DNA from: Fredericiella sp038205395
Lineage (GTDB): Bacteria > Chloroflexota > Anaerolineae > Caldilineales > Caldilineaceae
Direction: 5' to 3'
Assembly: GCA_038205395.1 (NCBI GenBank)
Contig: JBBRBX010000015.1
Coordinates: forward strand, 1 to 64,000
Length of the DNA stretch: 64,000 bases
Made by a program: the position numbers and the translations under genes. The notes beneath the pieces were generated by a model. The model ran no database searches and had not been told where the DNA came from. It was given only the letters and a program-made list of their open reading frames with translations. Each line of letters begins with the position of its first letter. Position 1 is the first letter of the stretch. Below, piece by piece: positions 17,873 through 28,666 of the stretch.

Positions 17873-19435
17873 TTAGGGTACGACGACCGTAACCGATACG
17901 GCGCTCGATGTAACACCACCGCCAGAGCCGTCACTTCTGGCCTGGAAGGAGGCCGCTCCGCTGCTCTGTGACGGCGCATCCGCCGGTAGGCTGAAGCGGG
18001 CCGTCACAAACGCTGTGTTGCTGGCGCCGATGTTGATGATGGGGACGCTGCTTGCCCCGCAAACGCCATCGGGCCGGCACAGCTCCACGCTAAAGCCTGT
18101 CGATTCCAGCACCAGCAGGGTTATATTGTCCGAGCCGCTGCCTCCATTGGTGACGAGCAAACCCACTTCGCAGGGTTGGCCGGCGGCGCAGTTGATATTG
18201 CTGCTGCCGTTGACGGCCAGATTGGTGGCGTAGAAGAGATTAGGCGGTGCAGTCGGCGTCGGCGGCTCCGGCGTCCAGGTAGGCGTAAACACCGGTTCGG
18301 GTGTAAAGCTGGGTGTCGGCGTGGGCGTCGGCGTCGGCGGCAGGTATTCCACTGACGTGGTGATGATCTGCGTCTGCCCGTCGCTCAGCACCACCATCAG
18401 GGTGTAGACTTTGCCCTTGTCGTTGATGCACTCCTCGCGCTCGCCCTGGCCGTTCATCGGCAAATTTTCATAGTAGACCTCACGCACATTTTGTACGTTC
18501 CAGCGCACCATCGTGCATTCGCCCTTCATCAACTCCTTTTGCGCCGGCGCAAAGATGATGATGGGCGTCCCCAGCGGCGCCGGCGTCAGCGATGGCGTCT
18601 CGGTAGGCAGGATTGACGGCGCTTCCTCCGCCAATGGGGTGGAAGTCGGCACATCAAAGACCGGGGTGGGGCGGCGTGTCGGCACCAGCAGATCGACATC
18701 TACTTCCGACGACGACTCATCGGCTGCCTGGCCCTCTCCGGCTGTACTGCTGCCATCGGCTGCCGTCGGCGCCGCGGCAACGGCGCCGGGGTCAAGCCGA
18801 ATAGGGGTCGGCGTCACCGCCTGCGGCAGCAGGGGAATGACGTTGGCATCTGTGCCGGGATTGGTGCCGGGATTGGTGACCGGCTCGCCGATCGCCACCT
18901 GAATGGGCGTCGCCGTCATCACCACATAGACTGCCGGCGGTGCAGCCGTCAAGGCCGCCGCTACATCCACGCGCCCGGCCGCAGTCTCGGCCCGCAGGTC
19001 ACGTGTGGCCCACTCCCAGCCGCTGTATGCGGCAGTGAGGCTGCCGCAGAGCAGCACGCTGAGAAAGATCAAGCCGGCGCCCACTTTGCGCCAGCGCGCG
19101 CGTCCGCTGCTTTCCGCATCGCCGCCGCTGGCCTGCAGCGTGCCGATGCCCAGACCGGCAGCGCCGACTGCACTTGGCTGCTGCCAGATGTCTTCGGCCA
19201 CACCGACAAATGGGACAAAAGGTGCGTCCGCTTCTTGCCCCTGCTGCGCCGACTGAAAGCGCGCACAATGGGTGCAGGCTGCGGAGAGGCAGTAGGTCGC
19301 CTGTACGCCCAACACGATCAATTCCGGCGTGCCCGCGGCCATACAATGATTTTCAAAGCTGGGAAACTCGACGGCTGCCGCGCGCCGCCGGTCGGCATCC
19401 AGTGTAATCAAAAAGGGACAAATTTGTGCGGCCAT
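17873..19435 (-). CDS. Single-pass membrane protein with N-terminal Cys cluster and Pro/Thr-rich extracellular part
   Basis: A 520-residue protein of unknown function. Residues 5-60 carry a Cys cluster (ICPFL, ENHC, ATYCLSAACTHCARF) of a type I associate with Chloroflexota membrane proteins; it is probably a cytosolic metal-binding knob. A single membrane segment follows at about 118-140 (GAGLIFLSVLLCGSLTAAY). The outside part has Thr/Pro linkers (about 180-290, 365-400) and two beta-rich modules: one around CTMVRWNVQNVREVYYENLP, an Ig-like 'NVTxV' type domain, and one around NLAVNGSSNINCAAGQPC resembling a CARDB/Ig fold. It could sense or bind something at the surface and pass the signal to the XRE/phosphatase genes just downstream. 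This role is inference from position. Confidence 0.7.
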   Translation of the reverse strand: MAAQICPFLITLDADRRRAAAVEFPSFENHCMAAGTPELIVLGVQATYCLSAACTHCARFQSAQQGQEADAPFVPFVGVAEDIWQQPSAVGAAGLGIGTLQASGGDAESSGRARWRKVGAGLIFLSVLLCGSLTAAYSGWEWATRDLRAETAAGRVDVAAALTAAPPAVYVVMTATPIQVAIGEPVTNPGTNPGTDANVIPLLPQAVTPTPIRLDPGAVAAAPTAADGSSTAGEGQAADESSSEVDVDLLVPTRRPTPVFDVPTSTPLAEEAPSILPTETPSLTPAPLGTPIIIFAPAQKELMKGECTMVRWNVQNVREVYYENLPMNGQGEREECINDKGKVYTLMVVLSDGQTQIITTSVEYLPPTPTPTPTPSFTPEPVFTPTWTPEPPTPTAPPNLFYATNLAVNGSSNINCAAGQPCEVGLLVTNGGSGSDNITLLVLESTGFSVELCRPDGVCGASSVPIINIGASNTAFVTARFSLPADAPSQSSGAASFQARSDGSGGGVTSSAVSVTVVVP

Positions 19436-19439
19436 GTGC

Positions 19440-20978
19440 TTACGTTCTTTCGTTCCCAGCCCAGGTGGCGGCCATTACCAGCGCCTCTTCACGCGTCGCA
19501 ATTTCGCCGGCGGCCTGTGCTTCCTGCAGTTTTTCTAAAAGATGGCCCACTTCCGGGCCGGCGCTCAGATTCAAATAGCGCATCAGTGTATGGCCATCCA
19601 CCAGCGGGCGGCGCACCTGCTCCAGCCCCTGGGCGTCGAAAGCAAACGTCAGCAACTGCACAACGTGCTGCAGATAGCCATCCCAGTCGGGCGGCATCTC
19701 AGCCATGTAGGTGGCTTGATAATCCGCCAACGCCAACAACACAATATCAACGCCTGGCAGGCTGTCAAAGTTGCGCCCGCCCGTGTCGCGGAAAAAGTGA
19801 AAACAGGCGCGCCGGCTGATCGGGCCGGCGCCAAAGCTGGCGTGCAGTTGATGGGGGCGCATGTGGCCTGCGATCACGCTTTCCGCCAGTTGTATCTCTT
19901 GCCGGCTGAATCGCAGCGCCTCCAAACGGGCGCGCGCCAGCGCCGCGCCGGCCTGGTCGTGGCCGAAAAAGCGATAGCGTGGACTGCCCTCTTTCCCCTG
20001 CTCCAGCGTGCGTGTCTGGGGCTTGCCGATGTCATGCAGCAGGGCATACCAGATCAGCCAGTCGATGCGCAGATGGCCGGCGGCGGCGGGCTGCCAAAAA
20101 TGCTGCTTGAGACGGAAACGCCACGGCTGAAGCTGTTTTTGCCAGGCCAGCGCCGCCGGCGTTGGCGCCACCAGCTCTTCTTGCAGCCAGGCCCGCAACT
20201 GCTCGGCAAAGGCGGTGGTCTGCAGCGTATGGTCATACACATCCAGCACATGTGGCGCGCTCTGCTCCACGCCTGCCAGCGCCACCACCTCCGGCAGGGT
20301 GTACTGCAGCAGCCGGTAATGGTGCAGGTTTGCCGCCGCCGCCGCCGGCGCCGCCGCCTGCAGCGTCTTCCACAATTCATCGCGCACGCGCTCGGCGCTG
20401 GCAAGCTGGACGGTGTCGGGCATGCGCAAAATTTGCAGTTCGGTTTCTTGCTCCAGCGCAAATCCCAACTGGGCGACAAAGCGCACGCTGCGCAGCAGCC
20501 GCACCGGATCCTCCGCCAGGCTGTAAGCGGTGACGCGCCGCAGCAGCCGCTGCTCCAAGTCGCGGCAGCCGCCGACCACATCGATCACCGCGCCTGCCGC
20601 TCGCCCCTGCCACGCCATCGCCAGCGCATTGATTGTAAAATCGCGCGCCAGCAGGTCTTGCTCAATGGCACCGCCGCGCATGGCGGTAATGTCACACACC
20701 AACGGCTGAGGTGTTGACATAAAAACGAGACGCGCGACATCACGCTCCGTGTCAAGGGGATAAAAAGCCCATCCCAACTGGTCCCCCACCCGGCGGGCGA
20801 CTTGCAGCGCCGAGTGCTCAACGACCACATCCAGATCATTGTCCGGCCGCTTCACCCCCAACAGATGGTCGCGCACCACACCGCCCACTATGTAGACCGC
20901 GGGTGTGACCGCTGCGAGGGCCGCCAAAAGACTTTGCAACGCTGGATGTCCTGGTGACCAGGGAGTGGAATTGAGCAT
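19440..20978 (-). CDS. cca: CCA-adding enzyme / tRNA nucleotidyltransferase family with HD domain
   Basis: A 512-residue class II nucleotidyltransferase. N-terminal head: YIVGGVVRDHLLG (G-G-x-V-R-D motif), then DNDLDVVVE with the catalytic acidic pair. Next: FTINALAMAW (the basic/RDFTIN motif), EDPVRLLRSVRFVAQLGF, and later an HD region (WLIWYALLHDIGKPQTR, FFGHDQAGA). The enzyme adds or repairs the 3' CCA end of tRNA; the poly(A) polymerase role is possible in this family but less likely. ATG 20978 was chosen because the upstream 20 residues of the longest frame are unlike the family. It is the first gene of the minus-strand set running to 16255; only four bases separate it from the membrane protein gene. 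Confidence 0.9.
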   Translation of the reverse strand: MLNSTPWSPGHPALQSLLAALAAVTPAVYIVGGVVRDHLLGVKRPDNDLDVVVEHSALQVARRVGDQLGWAFYPLDTERDVARLVFMSTPQPLVCDITAMRGGAIEQDLLARDFTINALAMAWQGRAAGAVIDVVGGCRDLEQRLLRRVTAYSLAEDPVRLLRSVRFVAQLGFALEQETELQILRMPDTVQLASAERVRDELWKTLQAAAPAAAAANLHHYRLLQYTLPEVVALAGVEQSAPHVLDVYDHTLQTTAFAEQLRAWLQEELVAPTPAALAWQKQLQPWRFRLKQHFWQPAAAGHLRIDWLIWYALLHDIGKPQTRTLEQGKEGSPRYRFFGHDQAGAALARARLEALRFSRQEIQLAESVIAGHMRPHQLHASFGAGPISRRACFHFFRDTGGRNFDSLPGVDIVLLALADYQATYMAEMPPDWDGYLQHVVQLLTFAFDAQGLEQVRRPLVDGHTLMRYLNLSAGPEVGHLLEKLQEAQAAGEIATREEALVMAATWAGNERT

Positions 20979-21122
20979 AGGACAAACTTCATAGACCGTC
21001 GGATTGGAAAATAGGCTGATTATAGCATGGCAGTGCATGATAAAGAATGTAGAATAGCTGTGGTTGACTGTGTCGGCGCCGGCGGCAGCCGGCGTAAAAT
21101 GCCAAGAAATGAGGGTCTGCCA

Positions 21123-22199
21123 ATGAACCTGCGTTCACCAATGCTGCGTGCTGTGCCCGCTGCACTCGTCTTGCTTGCGTTGCTCGTGGTAGGTTGGCCA
21201 TTGCGCCCGCTTTTGGCTGCGGATCAACCGCAGAATGAGCCGCCGCCGGAAGCGCCGAAGCTGCTCTACCTGACCTTTGATGATGGCCCTTCGCCCTATA
21301 CGCAGCAAATTCTGGATGTGCTGGCGCGCCATAATGCCAAAGCCACCTTTTTTGTTTTAGGTCGCCAGGCCAATGGCCGCCAGGATTTTATCCACGCCAT
21401 CTATGACGCAGGTCACGGGATCGCCAATCACAGCTACAACCATCCTTCCCTCCCCGCGCTGAATCAGCAGCGTTTCAAAGACGAAGTGCAGGCCACTTCC
21501 ACTGTGCTTGACGGGCTTGACCACGGCTGCCTGCGCCCACCCTACGGCGCCTCCAGCAAGAGTGTGCGCGCCAATGCCGCTGAACTGGGCTATACGCTGG
21601 TGACTTGGACGGTTGACCCGCGCGACTGGACACGGCCCGGCGCTGCCGCCATTGCCGCGCGTGTGATCGCAGCGGCGCAGCCGGGCGGGATTGTGGTGAT
21701 GCACGATGGCGGCGGCGACCGCTCGCAGACGGTGGCGGCGCTGGAAGTCATCTTGACGCAGTTGGGTGCGCAGGGCTACCGGTTTGCCGCGCTCTGCCGC
21801 GATGGCGCGCCTGTCCCCAATACTCCCACACAGCAGCCGCAGCCGGGGATGCAGCCTGACATCCTGCCCGACACCCTGCAGCCACCGCCGGCTGCCGCTG
21901 TGCGGCAAAGCGTGGCGGGCATTACCCGCCCGCCCGCCGGCAGCGAAGTGCATGGCACGCTGGTTGTGCTGGGCTTTGCCACCCATCCTGCTTTCAGCAA
22001 ATGGCAGTTGGATCTGTTGATTGACGGCGTCCAGGAGACCTTTCTGGCCTTGGGGGAGAAGCCCGTGCCGCTGGCGGCTTATCTGGCGACCTGGGATACA
22101 GCCGCCTACCCCAATGGCAATCACCTGCTGCGGCTGCGCGTGGTCTACGCCGGTTCCAACTACGACGAGTACATCACGCCCATTACAATTCGCAACTGA
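21123..22199 (+). CDS. Exported polysaccharide deacetylase (CE4)
   Basis: A 358-residue protein. Residues 1-33 form a signal peptide (AVPAALVLLALLVVGWPL). The NodB/CE4 domain spans about 45-225 with all five motifs: LTFDDGPSPYT (catalytic base Asp and metal Asp), HSYNHPSL (metal His pair), RPPYGA, DPRDWTRPG, and VVMHDGGGDRSQT. It removes N-acetyl groups from peptidoglycan or another envelope/exopolysaccharide amino sugar. A Pro/Gln linker leads to a C-terminal beta-sandwich of about 95 residues (GSEVHGTLVVLGFATHP, then NGNHLLRLRVVY), a type common at the end of envelope proteins in Chloroflexota. ATG 21123 has GAGGG upstream and starts the signal peptide. Confidence 0.92.
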   Translation: MNLRSPMLRAVPAALVLLALLVVGWPLRPLLAADQPQNEPPPEAPKLLYLTFDDGPSPYTQQILDVLARHNAKATFFVLGRQANGRQDFIHAIYDAGHGIANHSYNHPSLPALNQQRFKDEVQATSTVLDGLDHGCLRPPYGASSKSVRANAAELGYTLVTWTVDPRDWTRPGAAAIAARVIAAAQPGGIVVMHDGGGDRSQTVAALEVILTQLGAQGYRFAALCRDGAPVPNTPTQQPQPGMQPDILPDTLQPPPAAAVRQSVAGITRPPAGSEVHGTLVVLGFATHPAFSKWQLDLLIDGVQETFLALGEKPVPLAAYLATWDTAAYPNGNHLLRLRVVYAGSNYDEYITPITIRN

Positions 22200-22230
22200 G
22201 GGCTACCCCGACGTGCAGGACCGAATATAG

Positions 22231-22270
22231 AGAAAGAGGCCGGAGCGATTGTTCGCTCCGGCCTCTTTCT
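22231..22270. terminator. Bidirectional intrinsic terminator, 18-bp perfect stem
   Basis: AGAAAGAGGCCGGAGCGA (22231-22248) pairs perfectly with 22253-22270 across a four-base loop. The A-rich/T-rich ends allow termination in both directions, between the convergent deacetylase and ABC exporter genes. Confidence 0.88.
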
Positions 22271-22304
22271 AAGCGGTGCATGATGGGCCGTGCTGCGTGC
22301 GTTG

Positions 22305-24341
22305 TTACGCCGGCTGGGCTGCCAGCGGGCCGGCGCCGTTCGGGCGCGCCACTGATGATGCCTGCGATGATACCTGCAGCACCTGCTCCTGCCGCTTGAA
22401 CTGGCTCATATACAGGTCGTAGTAGAAACCTTCGCGCGCCAGCAGCTCTTCGTGCGTGCCGCGCTCGACGATCTCCCCCTTCACCAGCACCAGCACCTGG
22501 TCGGCGTTGCGGATTGTGCTGAGACGGTGCGCGATCACAAAGCTGGTGCGCCCCGCCAGCAGTTGGTCCAGCGCCGCCTGAATCTGCCGTTCGGTGCGTG
22601 TGTCTACGCTGCTGGTGGCCTCGTCCAGAATCAAAAGCTGCGGGTCGGCAATGGCGGCCCGCGCAATTGCCAGAAGCTGGCGTTGGCCCTGGCTCAGACC
22701 AGCTCCACGCTCGCCCAAGACCGTGTCATAGCCATCCTTTAACTTGGCGATAAAACCGTCGGCGCGCGCCAGCTTAGCTGCGGCAACCACTTCTTCGTCA
22801 TCGGCGTCGGGCCGGCCATAGCGAATATTGTTCATCACCGTGTCGCTGAACAGGAACGTATCCTGCAGCACGACGCCGATCTGCGTACGCAGGCTGGCCA
22901 GCGTCACATTGCGCACATCAATGCCGTCAATCTCGACGCTGCCCCCCGTCACATCATAGAAACGGGGCAGCAGGTTGACCATTGTGGTCTTGCCGGCGCC
23001 CGTTGGCCCTACGATGGCAATGGTCTGCCCCGGTTGGGCCTCCAATTCAATATCTTTGAGCACCGGCTCGCCTTTCTTGTACTCAGCCGTCACATGGCGA
23101 AAGACCACATGGCCTTGGATAGAGGGCATCGGCTTGGCGTCAAAACGCTCCGCAATGTCGAGCGGCTCATCCAGCAAGTCAAAGATGCGCTCAGCCCCGG
23201 CGATGGCGCTCTGAATATTGGCCCACATCACCGCGATCTGGGCAATCGGCTGGTTGAACCGCTGCACAAAGCCGATAAAGGTGATGATCAGACCCAGTGT
23301 GACTACCGTGCCGCCCAGTGTCTGGCCCTGGAGCATCAGCACACCGCCTACACCGGCTACAATGGCGATCGCCACATATCCCAGCGCTTCCAGCGCCGGC
23401 GCAAGCGCCGCGGTATAAGCTACGGCGCGCACGTTGGCATCGCGATTGGCGGCGTTGCTCTGGCGAAAGCTCTGGATGTTGGCATCCTCACGTGCAAACG
23501 CCTGCGCTTCGCGTACGCCGGAAATGCTCTCCTCCAGTTCGGCGTTGACGTTGCCGATCTCCTTGCGTGTACGCCGGAATTCGCGGCGTGCGCGCGTGCT
23601 GAACCAGACAGTGACAATCGCCATCAGCGGCACGACCAGCAGGCTGAGCAGGCCGTACACCCAGTTGATCGACAGCATCGTCCAAGCGATCCAAACGACG
23701 ATCAGCCCGCCGCTCAGCACCTGCACCAGCGTAAAGCCGATGGCCTGCTGGATGGTGCTGGTGTCGTTGGTAATGCGGCTCATCAGGTCACCGCTCTCGT
23801 GGCGGCCATAATAGCCCAGCGACAGCTCATGTAGATGGTCAAACACGTCGGTCTGCAGTTTGCGCAGCACATGCTGTCCGGCCCAACCCATCATGTAAAA
23901 CATCAGCCCGCCGGTGGCGGCGCCGATGACAAACACCGCCAGCAGCCCCAAGACCAGCCGCCCCAGCCCGGCAATATAGTCGCTGGGCGCTGAGCCGGCC
24001 GGCACCTCACCGAACCAGCATCTGCCGGCTGCAGCCGGCGCGGCAAGTTGTGCGGAGGCTTGTATGGGCTGTCCTGCCGGCTGAGCGGCGTCCCCTAGGG
24101 CGGCATTGGCCGCCGACGCGGCCTGGCTTGTCAGTGCTGGTGTCAGATAACAGTCCACCGACTGGCCCGTCAACTCCGGCGTCAAAACCTGGGTCCAGGC
24201 ATTCAAAATCATCAAAGCCAGTACGCCAATCAAAACCAGCCAGTACGGCTTAAAATAGCCGGCCAGCCTGCGCACCGTCTGTCCTGTGCTGCGCGGTTTG
24301 CTGGTTTCCTGCTCCAGCATCCCGCGAGGTCCACCCATCAT
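22305..24341 (-). CDS. ABC exporter half-transporter, catalytically competent partner
   Basis: A 678-residue membrane-domain/ATPase fusion. The exporter membrane domain spans about 20-400 with six helices; an unusual 70-residue Ala/Gln-rich periplasmic loop lies between helix 1 and 2 (about 60-125, with two Cys). The ATPase has GPTGAGKTT (Walker A), Q-loop VLQDTFLF, signature LSQGQ, LLILDEATSSVD (Walker B with catalytic Glu) and IAHRLST (switch His). It pairs with the upstream gene: this subunit's Walker B/H-loop is consensus but its signature is LSQGQ, while the partner has the reverse pattern. That is the hallmark of heterodimeric exporters such as TM287/288 and BmrCD. Substrate unknown; drugs, lipids or peptides are typical. 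AAGGGAG precedes the ATG. Confidence 0.92.
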   Translation of the reverse strand: MMGGPRGMLEQETSKPRSTGQTVRRLAGYFKPYWLVLIGVLALMILNAWTQVLTPELTGQSVDCYLTPALTSQAASAANAALGDAAQPAGQPIQASAQLAAPAAAGRCWFGEVPAGSAPSDYIAGLGRLVLGLLAVFVIGAATGGLMFYMMGWAGQHVLRKLQTDVFDHLHELSLGYYGRHESGDLMSRITNDTSTIQQAIGFTLVQVLSGGLIVVWIAWTMLSINWVYGLLSLLVVPLMAIVTVWFSTRARREFRRTRKEIGNVNAELEESISGVREAQAFAREDANIQSFRQSNAANRDANVRAVAYTAALAPALEALGYVAIAIVAGVGGVLMLQGQTLGGTVVTLGLIITFIGFVQRFNQPIAQIAVMWANIQSAIAGAERIFDLLDEPLDIAERFDAKPMPSIQGHVVFRHVTAEYKKGEPVLKDIELEAQPGQTIAIVGPTGAGKTTMVNLLPRFYDVTGGSVEIDGIDVRNVTLASLRTQIGVVLQDTFLFSDTVMNNIRYGRPDADDEEVVAAAKLARADGFIAKLKDGYDTVLGERGAGLSQGQRQLLAIARAAIADPQLLILDEATSSVDTRTERQIQAALDQLLAGRTSFVIAHRLSTIRNADQVLVLVKGEIVERGTHEELLAREGFYYDLYMSQFKRQEQVLQVSSQASSVARPNGAGPLAAQPA

Positions 24342-24371
24342 AGGTCAATCTCCCTTATCTGACGCGCAGCG

Positions 24372-26297
24372 TCAGCGAACTGGCTCCGCTTGGGCATCTT
24401 CTTCTGCCGCCGCTACCGGGTCTTCCACCAACTGGCTGCGGTAGATCTCGGCGTAGATCTCGCTGCTCTCCATTAACTCCAGATGCGTGCCTTGCGCTGC
24501 CACGCGCCCCTTGTCGAGCACGATGATATTGTCGGCACTGAGCACGGTGCTGATGCGTTGCGCGATGACAAAGCTTGTCCGCCCCGCCATCAGCCGGTCA
24601 AGCGCCTGCTGGATGACCACTTCCGTCTGCACATCCACGCTGCTGGTGGAGTCGTCCAGGATCAAGATGCGCGGGTTGAGCAGCAAGGCGCGGGCGATGG
24701 CGATGCGCTGCTTCTGGCCGCCGCTCAATGTTGCGCCGCGCTCGCCCACGGGCGTTTCATAGCCGTCCGGAAAGCTCTCGATAAAGTCATGCGCCGCCGC
24801 CGATTTGGCCGCCGCCACCACTTCCTCATCGGAGGCGTCGGGCCGCCCAAAGGCAATGTTGTCCCGGATTGAACCGGTGAAAAGATTCGTCTCCTGCAGG
24901 ACGATGCCGATCTGGCGGCGCAAGGAGTCAAGGGTGACGTCGCGCACATCATGGCCGTCGACCAGCACCTTGCCGCCCGTCACATCGTAAAAGCGCGGGA
25001 TTAGGTTGATCACGCTGCTCTTGCCGCTGCCGGTGGCGCCGAGAATGGCGAGAGTCTGACCAGGGTGGGCGGCGAAGCTGACGCCGTTGAGCACCGGCTC
25101 GCTGCTGCCGAAGTAGCGAAAGCTGACGTTCTCGAACTGCACTGCGCCCTTGATCTCCGGCAGCGGGGTAGCACCTGGCTTGTCCGTCACCTCGTTGGGT
25201 GCATCCAAAATTTCATAGACGCGGTTGGCGCTGGCCGCCGCCTGGCTCATCTGGGTGATGATAAAACCCAACTGTCCCAAGGGGAAGAAGACCAGCAGCA
25301 AGTAGAGGCTGAACTTCTGCCATTCACCGATGGTCAGCGTCGAGTTGATGATCTGCTGGCCGCCAAAATAGAGCACTGCCGCCTGGCCGAGGTTGGCGAT
25401 GAGGAAGATGACAGGAAACAGGAAGCTGAAGATCAACTGCACCTGAATCTGCTGCCGCATGAGCACTTCCGCCGAGTTATCAAAGCGTTTCTGCTCGCGC
25501 GGTTCGGTGGCAAACGCTTTGATCACCTTGATGCCGGCCAGGTTCTCCTGCAAGACAGTATTGAGCGCCGACAGCTTGACCTGCACCTTGATAAAGAGCG
25601 GCTGCGTGATCATGCCGAAGCCCATAAACATCACCACCGCCAAGGGCAGGATCGGCAGCACCACCAGCGTCAGCTGCACATTGGTGAGCAGCAGCATGAT
25701 GAGCGCGCCCGTCAGCAGCACCAGCGCCTGTACAGCCATCAGCAGACCCTGGCCGATAAAGAGACGCACCTTTTCCACGTCGTCCGTGGCGCGCACCATC
25801 AACTGGCCGGTGCGGTTGCGGTCGTGGTAGGAAAAGGAGAGCCGCTGAATCTTGGCGAACAGTTCGTTGCGAAAGTCAAAGGCGACGCCCTGGCCGGCCT
25901 TTTCCGACATATAGGACTGCGCAAAGGCAAACAGACCACGAATCACGGCAAACATCAGGATCAGCCCCAGCGCCCAGTAAAGCGCCGTGTAGGGGTTGGC
26001 CAGCGTTTGCTGGAATTGCTCGGGGCTCATGCCCACCTTGGCCGCAGCCGCGACCTGGGCGTCGGCCGGCGCGCCGGCCAACTGCTGCGCCACCAGGCCA
26101 TGCGTGATGGCATCCAGAATGTTTTGCACCATTTGCGGCACCATCAACTGCGCGCTCGTGCTCAGGAGCAGGGCGGCATAGGCCAGAATGGTGATGTTGC
26201 GATAATGGCCAAGATACCCGACTGCACGGCCAAGCGTCTTGAAGCTTGGCCGTTCACGCTTGCCGGCGGGCGCACCGCCACGGACATTTTGGGTCAT
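24372..26297 (-). CDS. ABC exporter half-transporter with degenerate ATP site
   Basis: A 641-residue half-exporter encoded 30 bases before its partner. The membrane domain fills about 35-350 with a 50-residue Ala-rich loop after helix 1. The ATPase has GATGSGKSS (Walker A), VLQETNLF (Q-loop) and canonical LSGGQKQR. Its Walker B reads LILDDSTSSVD, with Asp where the catalytic Glu should be, and the switch region reads IAQRIST, with Gln for His. So the ATP site built on this subunit's Walker motifs and the partner's LSQGQ cannot hydrolyse normally. Together the pair is predicted to have one active and one regulatory site. The operon diverges from the MFS gene across 301 bases. Confidence 0.93.
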   Translation of the reverse strand: MTQNVRGGAPAGKRERPSFKTLGRAVGYLGHYRNITILAYAALLLSTSAQLMVPQMVQNILDAITHGLVAQQLAGAPADAQVAAAAKVGMSPEQFQQTLANPYTALYWALGLILMFAVIRGLFAFAQSYMSEKAGQGVAFDFRNELFAKIQRLSFSYHDRNRTGQLMVRATDDVEKVRLFIGQGLLMAVQALVLLTGALIMLLLTNVQLTLVVLPILPLAVVMFMGFGMITQPLFIKVQVKLSALNTVLQENLAGIKVIKAFATEPREQKRFDNSAEVLMRQQIQVQLIFSFLFPVIFLIANLGQAAVLYFGGQQIINSTLTIGEWQKFSLYLLLVFFPLGQLGFIITQMSQAAASANRVYEILDAPNEVTDKPGATPLPEIKGAVQFENVSFRYFGSSEPVLNGVSFAAHPGQTLAILGATGSGKSSVINLIPRFYDVTGGKVLVDGHDVRDVTLDSLRRQIGIVLQETNLFTGSIRDNIAFGRPDASDEEVVAAAKSAAAHDFIESFPDGYETPVGERGATLSGGQKQRIAIARALLLNPRILILDDSTSSVDVQTEVVIQQALDRLMAGRTSFVIAQRISTVLSADNIIVLDKGRVAAQGTHLELMESSEIYAEIYRSQLVEDPVAAAEEDAQAEPVR

Positions 26298-26598
26298 AAG
26301 TCATCCTTACACAAAAAAAAGCAGCGCCAAACCGTGAGTGCACAAAAAAAGTGCAGCCACGCCGCTACAGAACCAACATCATAGACCTTGTTGCCCGATT
26401 TGTCACCTAGCCAATTGTACGAAAGAAATAAATATAGAGGCACAGGAGCATTCAGCCTCTATTCAATCTCTGCCGCTTTTTGACGCCATCGGATAATCTG
26501 CGGTACAACAAGCGGATACATTTTCCCGTTCTTGTGCGCCCGCCACAGCCAATATTGGCGAAGGCGGAACTTTTACCACCCTGCTAGGAGCATCCAAC
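26298..26598. other. Divergent intergenic region with a small hairpin
   Basis: This 301-base spacer between the exporter operon and the MFS gene contains A-runs near 26316 and 26344 and an inverted repeat ATAGAGGC (26434-26441) / GCCTCTAT (26455-26462). I see no gene and no convincing -35/-10 pair, though both promoters must lie here. Confidence 0.4.
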
Positions 26599-27874
26599 AT
26601 GGTCGCCGCGTATGTGCAGGCGCTGCGCGGTTCGCATCGCAATGTTCGTCTGCTGTTGACCAACTCCGCCCTCATGGGCTTTACCATCGACGGCGGCATC
26701 TACTCCGTTATCTTCAACCTGTACATCCTGCGCCTCAGCTTTGGCCCCGAATTTGTCGGCCAGGTCAGCTCCGTCGCCAATCTCGTCTTTGCCTTCGGCA
26801 GCCTGGCAGCCGGCTGGCTCGGTGTACGCTGGGGCGCGCGCCCAATCATGATTCTGGGGCTGGCCATCACCACAGCCGGCGCGCTGGCCGTGCCGGCGAC
26901 GGATATGCTGCTGCCGGCCTGGCGCGCCGGCTGGCTGCTCACCAGCTACACCATCGTCAATCTGGGTATCTCGTTTTATTACGTCAACGCCGGCCCTTAC
27001 CTGCTCAAAACCACGCGTGTGGATGCGCGCGGCAATGTCTTCGCCCTGCAGTCAGCCGTCAACTCGGTTGCTTCCTTTGGGGGCGGTCTGCTGGGCGGTC
27101 TGCTGCCGGCGCTCTTTGCCGGGCTGTTGGGGTTGACGCTGCTGCAGCCGGGGCCGTATCGTATGCCTTTGCTGCTGGTGGGCGTGCTGGTAGCGGTGGC
27201 GCTTGGCGTTGTTCTGCAGACACACGACGCCGAAGAGGAGCAGCCGCTGGAGGTGGAAGCGCCACCTACCGGCGCGCCCAAAGCCGTCTCGGCCTATGGC
27301 TTGATTGCTTTTATGGCAAGCGTGCGCTTTCTGCAGGTGGCCGGCATCGGTGTGGCGATGACCTTTTTCAATGTCTATATGGACAGCGGGCTGGGCATCT
27401 CCACCGTGCAGATAGGCGTCATTGCGGCCTCGGCGCGCCTGGTAGCCGTTCCCTTTGCGCTGCTTGGCCCCTCGCTCAGCCGCCGGCTGGGCTTTGGCGC
27501 CACAGCCGTGCTGGCCTCGGCCTGCGCCGGGCTGAGCATCCTGCCGATTGCCTTCGGCTCCAACGCGGTCGTGGCCGGCGCAGGCCTTGTCGGCGTCCTC
27601 TCCTTCACCTCTATGCGCTATCCGGCCTTCTATGTCTTTATGATGGAACGGACGCCCGAACGGCTGCGCTCGATTATGAACGGTGTCAACGAGATGGCCG
27701 CCGGCCTCAGCTTCGCCGCCATCTCGCTGGTGGGCGGCTATATCATTGTGAACTTCGGTTATGCGGCGGCTTTTGTGCTGGGCGCAGCTATCACGCTGCT
27801 GGGCACACTGGTCTTCGGCATCTATGTGCAGTATGGCAGTCGTCTGCGCGCGCTGTTTACGGCTCGCAGTGCAT

Positions 27875-28594
<720 letters not shown>

Positions 28595-28666
28595 GGCTGG
28601 CCTCGCACTTCATTGTGCTGGTTGGATGTGCCCCGGCGCCGCTATGGGGGTGACGCAGGAAAAGCT

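Noticed and set aside
18600..19000. Pro/Thr repeats considered as a mobile or CRISPR-like repeat
   Set aside because: The repetition is at codon level in a linker of the membrane protein (TPTPTP) and has no spacer structure.
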